Assembly: GCA_000697665.1 (NCBI GenBank)
Contig: KL197723.1
Span: forward strand, 532,765 to 582,652
Origin: Jaapia argillacea MUCL 33604
Taxonomy: Eukaryota > Basidiomycota > Agaricomycetes > Jaapiales > Jaapiaceae
Length of the DNA stretch: 49,888 bases
Reading direction: 5' to 3'
The position numbers were made by a program, and so were the translations under genes. Under the pieces are notes generated by a model. The model was not told where the DNA came from. It made no database searches and saw only the letters and a program-made list of their open reading frames with translations. The number at the start of each line of letters is the position of its first letter. Position 1 is the first letter of the stretch. Of this stretch, positions 45,361 through 49,888 are shown one piece after another.

Positions 45361-45610
45361 AGTCACATAGAGTGCCTGAGACACTTGCAACAAAGTGCTA
45401 TCGGTATATAAAAACAGTGACCATCTCCAGAAAACAAGTGCTCTTTGCTCTGGATGTTAAATAGCAATCATGTCCAGTCCAGAGCACAAAGCACTCATCG
45501 GAAAAGTGACCAAGGCACTGTTCCTGCGAGGGCTATGGGCACTCATGGGCACTCTTTTTGAGAGCGGTGGACACTGGATTCATAGAGCTTCCGCCACTCT
45601 TTTTGAGCGT
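45361..45610. repeat. AGTGC/GCACT fold-back cluster upstream of the transposase-like frame
   Basis: AGTGC occurs three times up to about 45445 and GCACT at least four times after about 45487, so the motif changes orientation around a centre near 45466. The centre itself is a hairpin: AGTGCTCTTTGCTCTGGA pairs imperfectly with TCCAGAGCACAAAGCACT about 25-30 nt downstream. It is similar in type to the cluster at 42600-42765. Confidence 0.6.
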
Positions 45611-45944
45611 ACTTACTTCCCACAGTGTCAGGGAGTGATGATTGTCACATTCCCATTTCTTCGAGGAGACCTTCAAGTCGCGTCCAAATTGCGTTACTCG
45701 TGATGTGACCCTTCGCGTTTCGACTCGTCGTCCTCGTCGACACGGAGAATATCTTTAAATGCTTCAGTGGTTTCAACATCTTCTCAATTGTCGGGCCTAC
45801 ACTAGTCACCCTGACTATTACATTTCTCATTACTGAGATCACTATCTCTTCAACAATCCCTGCTTTGACAATAAGAGCCCCTCTTTGCCCTCACCCTCTC
45901 AGTCCCCTGCCTGACGTGAAGACCACCCAATACAACCATATTCC

Positions 45945-48900
45945 ATGCCCAGGACAAAGCTACGATCCCTCAATCAACAAACTACTCTCCTTACTGCCCG
46001 CACTGCTCGATGGCTTGGCAAAGAGAACCAAGCTGTCCTTTCGTTGCCAAGGAACATCCACCCTCTGAAAACTCGACATTCGAGACAGCAGGTGTGTATG
46101 ATTTCACCTAAGATGAGCACAAATAGATGACCTACCACCTTCTTGAGTCAACAACCCAGCGACTGGTTGTAGTTACGAACCAGCTCCGAGAAACATGGAC
46201 GGACCTTGCCAATACCTGAGGTGCTCTCGTGAGTGCCGAATCTCGAGTGGACGCGTGGAAGCGAACCCTTCAGGATTCTTAAGACAAGCTCAGGCAGCTT
46301 CACAAGTGAGCTGTGGTGTACGAGCAGCGCTTTCAGAGCGAACGGCGCAAGTCCTCCTGTGCGACTCACGCAAGGGACGAGCTGAAGCACCGAATCAGCA
46401 CTATCGAATGCATTGAGCTCCCGGCAGCTCATGCAGCTCTCGAACGGGCCAAACAATTACTGACCTGTCTCTTTACGGAAAACAGTTTTCTTCGTGCCGA
46501 AAATCTCGCGTTGAAGGAGAAGCTGAGGTTGATGGGAAAGAAGGTTTGTTCGTTGAAGATGCAGTGTATGCAGGCAACTTGGGTGAGGGAGAGAGCTGTT
46601 GAGAGAGCACGTCGGGCTGCATTGAAGGAGTCCCGGAAGTTCCAGTTGAAGGATAAGGGTGTATATGTGGCGGAGACACGGGCATTGGTACGTGCCTTAG
46701 TGAATAGTGGATGCTTGCAGAGGAAAGTCAGGAAGGTTCTAAAGCTCGTTGGTAAGGCCATGGGTATGTCAGTTGATAAGGAGATCAGCCGACGAACTGT
46801 GGGTCGTATTGTTCTTGAGGGGGGCATTGCTGCCGAAATGCAGATTGGTTATGAAGTATCACAGGTCAAAGGTGTGTTTCCTTCCCTCTCAAATAGCTAT
46901 CATCTTATTGATATGAATGATGTTACCAGGGTTGGCAGTGAACGGTGACGGAACAATGATTCGTCAGGTTAATCAGGAATCACATCACCTCGTGTACCGT
47001 GCCCCCTCGTATTCTGATGAACCTTCTCAACACTGGTGTCGCTTTATCGGGGTTGATTCAGCACCTGACCATACAAGTAAGACACAGATGGAAGGCTGGG
47101 TAAAGAAATTTGATGGGATTGCTGCTGTGTTTTCCAACAGTCCTCTCGCAAAACGTTTACATCTCACGCTTAAGTGACATCACATTGCTGCGAAGATTGT
47201 AGGGATGAGTGGTGATCATGCGAGTGACCTTGGCTGCACAGCACATCATATGCATGGATTGAAAGATGAATCTGTGCTACAAGTTCTCGGGGAGCAGGTC
47301 CTCTCGCTGCGGCCTCCTCAGAATCTTGTGCTGCGTGTAGCTGAGGGTTTGTGTCAGAAGATGGTTGAGGTTGGTGGGGAAGAAGCTTGGAATGCACTCG
47401 CTATTGAGAAGCAGACGGAGCATGAGCTGTCAGTGATTTCGAGTTTGACAAAAGTGTTGGGTCATGATGAGCTTGCTCAGCTATCCCCTGCAGAGCGTCG
47501 TATCTATGAGATGTTCCTCAAGGTGGGGTGTTGCATGCATAAGGACCTCAATACTGTCAGATATGGGGCACTGGTGATGATGTTATGGTGGGCAGCACAC
47601 GGAGTGCCAGGTCCAACATTATTACCCAACAAGGATAATGCTGCCATCCTTGCAGGTCACTCAAGCCTTTCATCTTCCGCGACAGATGCTGAGTTATGAG
47701 CCCTCGAGGTCTCCACATGTGGTGGAGTAAAGACAACTGACCTTGCAGGGGCAATCTTTAATAATAAGGACGAGAAGAAAGGTCAGCATGACATGTATAT
47801 TTCGTGGTTCAAACATCACCTTGGGCACGTTGCACGCTTCCCAGACACCAGCAATACTCGTTTCCAGACCCATTGCACTGCAGCTGCAGAGCTTATCCTA
47901 CACCTCGAACTTTATCTCGAATTCCTTCTTCACATCCGAGACAAGAAGGACTCCATGACCTGGACAAATATGGAAGAAAATTTGTTCCAGGCATTGCAGG
48001 ACATTCCGACACTCACCAAGCTTGCCATCCTCGCGTTGTATGCCGAGACTATCAGCCATCCATACATGAGAGTTGTCCGCACACCTGGTGTTGAACAAGC
48101 CAATATTCTCGATCTCAGGCCATTCCATACCAAGGTCAAAACTTACACTCAGACTCTTATCCACCATCCAAACCTGATTCTAGCTCAAGACGCCAGCCAC
48201 CAAACTGGCTCATTGGACGGGCAGCCGTGGGAACACCCTGACGTTATCGAAAGTATCCACAGATGTGCAGCAGGGCTTCCATACCTGGAGCCAGTTTTTG
48301 TTGCATTCATGGAAGGGACTGCAAAGGGTTGGGAACACTTTACGTTGGAATTTCGTGATGATGGACCAATTACGAACCTATCCGTGGCCGATAAGGATGT
48401 GGCATGGATGCCAGCCACAAACAACATCAACGAGGGGAGTTTGGGGTGGAAGCGAGTGATATCGAGGCAGAAACCAGTCCAAACTGCACACCAGCAGAAT
48501 GCGATGGGGATGTACAGTTGAAATCAGACCCAGCTCTTCATGGACACAGTTCTTGAGGACGAAGACCAGGGATACATTATACAAGCAGCCCGAAAGCGAG
48601 ATGAGAGTGGCCTAGAGCAGAGAAGACTTGTGGAGTTGGCAGAGGCCCACCAACGGGAGGTTGAAGCGAATCGAATGAAGAAGGCAGAGCAGGAGAGAAA
48701 GATGGCCAAAAAGCTGAAGAAGCTCGAGGCAGTAACACTCATCCTCAATATCTCCAAGCTCCATGGGATCAATTGTACAAGACTTGATGAACAGTTGAAT
48801 GTGTACTGCCAGATTGACGAGATAGTGCAGAAGCAGAAGAAGAAAGATCGGAAAACCAAGGCAGTGAAGCTCCTCGCCCTCGAAGGGGCAATAACACAGT

Positions 48901-49046
48901 ACAAGGCCGTATTGGCTGAATTAGGGATTGATACCTCGTGTCTAACGCAGTGGAGTAACCCTCTGAGGACACAATCGGGTGCCATGGCCACACCAAGGCA
49001 AGCACAGGAGAGTTGGGCTGACAATCTTGACTCGGAAGAGGAGTGA
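45945..49046 (+). pseudogene. Transposase-like multi-copy protein gene with six internal nonsense codons
   Basis: One reading frame of 1003 codons in three exons: 45945-46091, 46127-46871, 46930-49046 (introns 35 and 58 nt, phases 0 and 1). Internal stops are TGA 46217, TAA 46280, TGA 46307, TGA 47175, TGA 47697 and TGA 48519; the final stop is TGA 49044-49046. The N-terminal third is coiled coil (ENSFLRAENLALKEKLRLMG, RRTVGRIVLEGG). The core has VNGDGTMIRQVN, RFIGVDSAPDHTSKTQMEGW, GMSGDHASDLG, VGCCMHKDLNTVRYG and NNINEGSLGWKR. The acidic residues in VNGDG, MSGDHA and NINEGS could form a DDE-like set, which is inference. The C-terminus is a second coiled coil, EAHQREVEANRMKKAEQERK. Proteins with the GCCMHK-LN motif recur in Agaricomycete genomes without a named function. 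This copy is broken. Confidence 0.65.
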
Positions 49047-49743
49047 TTCACACATATTCGTAAAGTACATATGTATAATCAGATCAACTGCACTATGATG
49101 TACAAAATCGTAGATAATATACAATAGTGTAGGTACCGTATTTTTACTGTATACGACGTGGCTGTAATCAACGAGGAAAGCGTCTGTTGGGACGTTTTAC
49201 GAGGAGGAGTGGCGCTGGACAGTTTTGCGCCACAATTCGCTTATGTAAGGCTCACGCAGCCATAACCGCGAATGCCACCTGACCTTCCCACACTTTCAGT
49301 CTTATAAGACTTGACGAACGAGCAGTTCATGAAGTCTTATTTGACTGGTTTGTACCAAGTGTCGACTCTGGCGGGAAAGCCAGCAATAGCTCCTCACCTC
49401 AGTGAGGCCCCAAGGCTCGAGTCGGAGTCTTCCGGTGGCCATGTGCTTTCACCCGATCATCGTTTTGATCAACGCCGGGAACTGTTGCCGGGCCCGCTTC
49501 CCGAAGCTCTCAGCAACATCAAACCTTCATGCTCACTGTTCACAACGACGACCACGAATGTATTGTCTATGGCCACGAAAAATACATATAAATTCGCGAT
49601 TTTTTGCTCATATCAAAGGAACTAATGTATACTATGCCCCCATGGAGCCAATGGCTCAATTTTACAGCTCTTTGCATGGTAAATGAGACCATAAAAGCGA
49701 AAAATGCGCATTAATTGAGACAAATATACACTACTACATCAGA
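49047..49743. other. Intergenic after the transposase-like frame
   Basis: No gene or terminal inverted repeat partner was found. AT-rich stretches (49060-49150 and 49560-49740) are present. The 3' boundary of the putative element is not visible. Confidence 0.4.
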
Positions 49744-49888
49744 ATGACAGAGAGAGTGGGGTGGGTGTGAATGGGAGAGAGGATGGGGGAGGAAAGAAAG
49801 CTGGGAGGGAGCTGGGAGATGGAAGAGGGGGGGAGGGATGAAGAGAGTAGGAGGGGAAAAGCAGAGGAGGAGAGAGGAGGGAGGAGGA
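49744..49888 (+). repeat. Purine-rich (GA/GGA) low-complexity tract
   Basis: About 145 bases to the window end are almost pure A/G on the plus strand, with GGGA, GAGAG and GGAGGA runs. It is a polypurine tract of unknown total length, because the window ends inside it. Confidence 0.85.

Larger units (their letters stand above)
41474..45944. other. 4.5 kb without a supportable gene
   Basis: Open frames here are short and shift strand and frame without splice-linked coding blocks. Two clusters of AGTGC/GCACT motifs are listed separately. I see no rRNA, tRNA or conserved protein motif. Old transposon debris is possible but cannot be shown from the sequence alone. Confidence 0.4.

Noticed and set aside
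46313-46948. A separate gene starting at 46313
   Set aside because: The codon at 46313 is GTG, the same frame continues upstream to ATG 46127 and 45945 across nonsense codons, and it is better read as one decayed gene.
46217-48521. Selenocysteine or TGA recoding as explanation of the in-frame TGA codons
   Set aside because: No SECIS-like element was recognised, one of the stops is TAA, and other genes in the window end in TGA. Decay by C-to-T mutation is simpler.
49051-49330. Search for a terminal inverted repeat of the transposase-like element
   Set aside because: No sequence here matches the region upstream of 45945 in inverted orientation, so no element boundary is claimed.

Overview
The window looks like nuclear DNA of a mushroom-forming basidiomycete (Agaricomycetes). 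Real genes are cut by many 50-75 nt GT-AG introns. The dominant family is the DUF6533-type multi-pass membrane protein, which is typical of Agaricomycetes. A Gln/Pro-rich gene, a MYND-finger gene, a RidA gene and a decayed transposase-like gene fit the same picture. No bacterial, plasmid or CRISPR features were seen.

Layout. (1) 1-19,000 is a tandem segmental array of a unit of about 7.7 kb. Each unit carries a DUF6533 gene (+), a Gln/Pro-rich gene (-) and, in units 1 and 2, a decayed unknown gene (+). Unit 1 is cut by the window start, unit 2 starts near 6441 and unit 3 near 14159. An 850-nt N gap (15537-16386) hides the 3' end of DUF6533 copy C. Unit 3 carries the only full-length Gln/Pro-rich gene (17116-18900). 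Unit 2 carries a 150-bp TA-flanked MITE whose empty site is preserved in unit 1. (2) 19-21.3 kb is gene-poor and holds a large fold-back element. (3) 21.3-29.9 kb is an ordinary gene block: a Ser/Thr-rich single-pass membrane protein (-), a coiled-coil-type protein with a premature TGA (-), a divergently transcribed MYND/zinc-finger protein (+), and a RidA-family protein (-). (4) 31.4-41.5 kb holds three more DUF6533 genes (D, E, F, all +), with duplicated upstream flanks and gene fragments between them. (5) 41.5-45.9 kb has no supportable gene but contains AGTGC/GCACT hairpin clusters. (6) 45.9-49.05 kb is a transposase-like reading frame of 1003 codons with six internal nonsense codons. The window ends in a purine-rich tract.

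The most unusual observation is in the DUF6533 family. I could place 15 exons for copy B, and the reading frame closes only if two consecutive exons of 2 nt each are included. The same two dinucleotide exons, flanked by consensus splice sites, occur at the equivalent place in copies B, C, D, E and F, and they always build a Cys codon split over two introns.

Gene models were made by hand from splice consensus and phase. Family names rest on recognised motifs, not on database searches.
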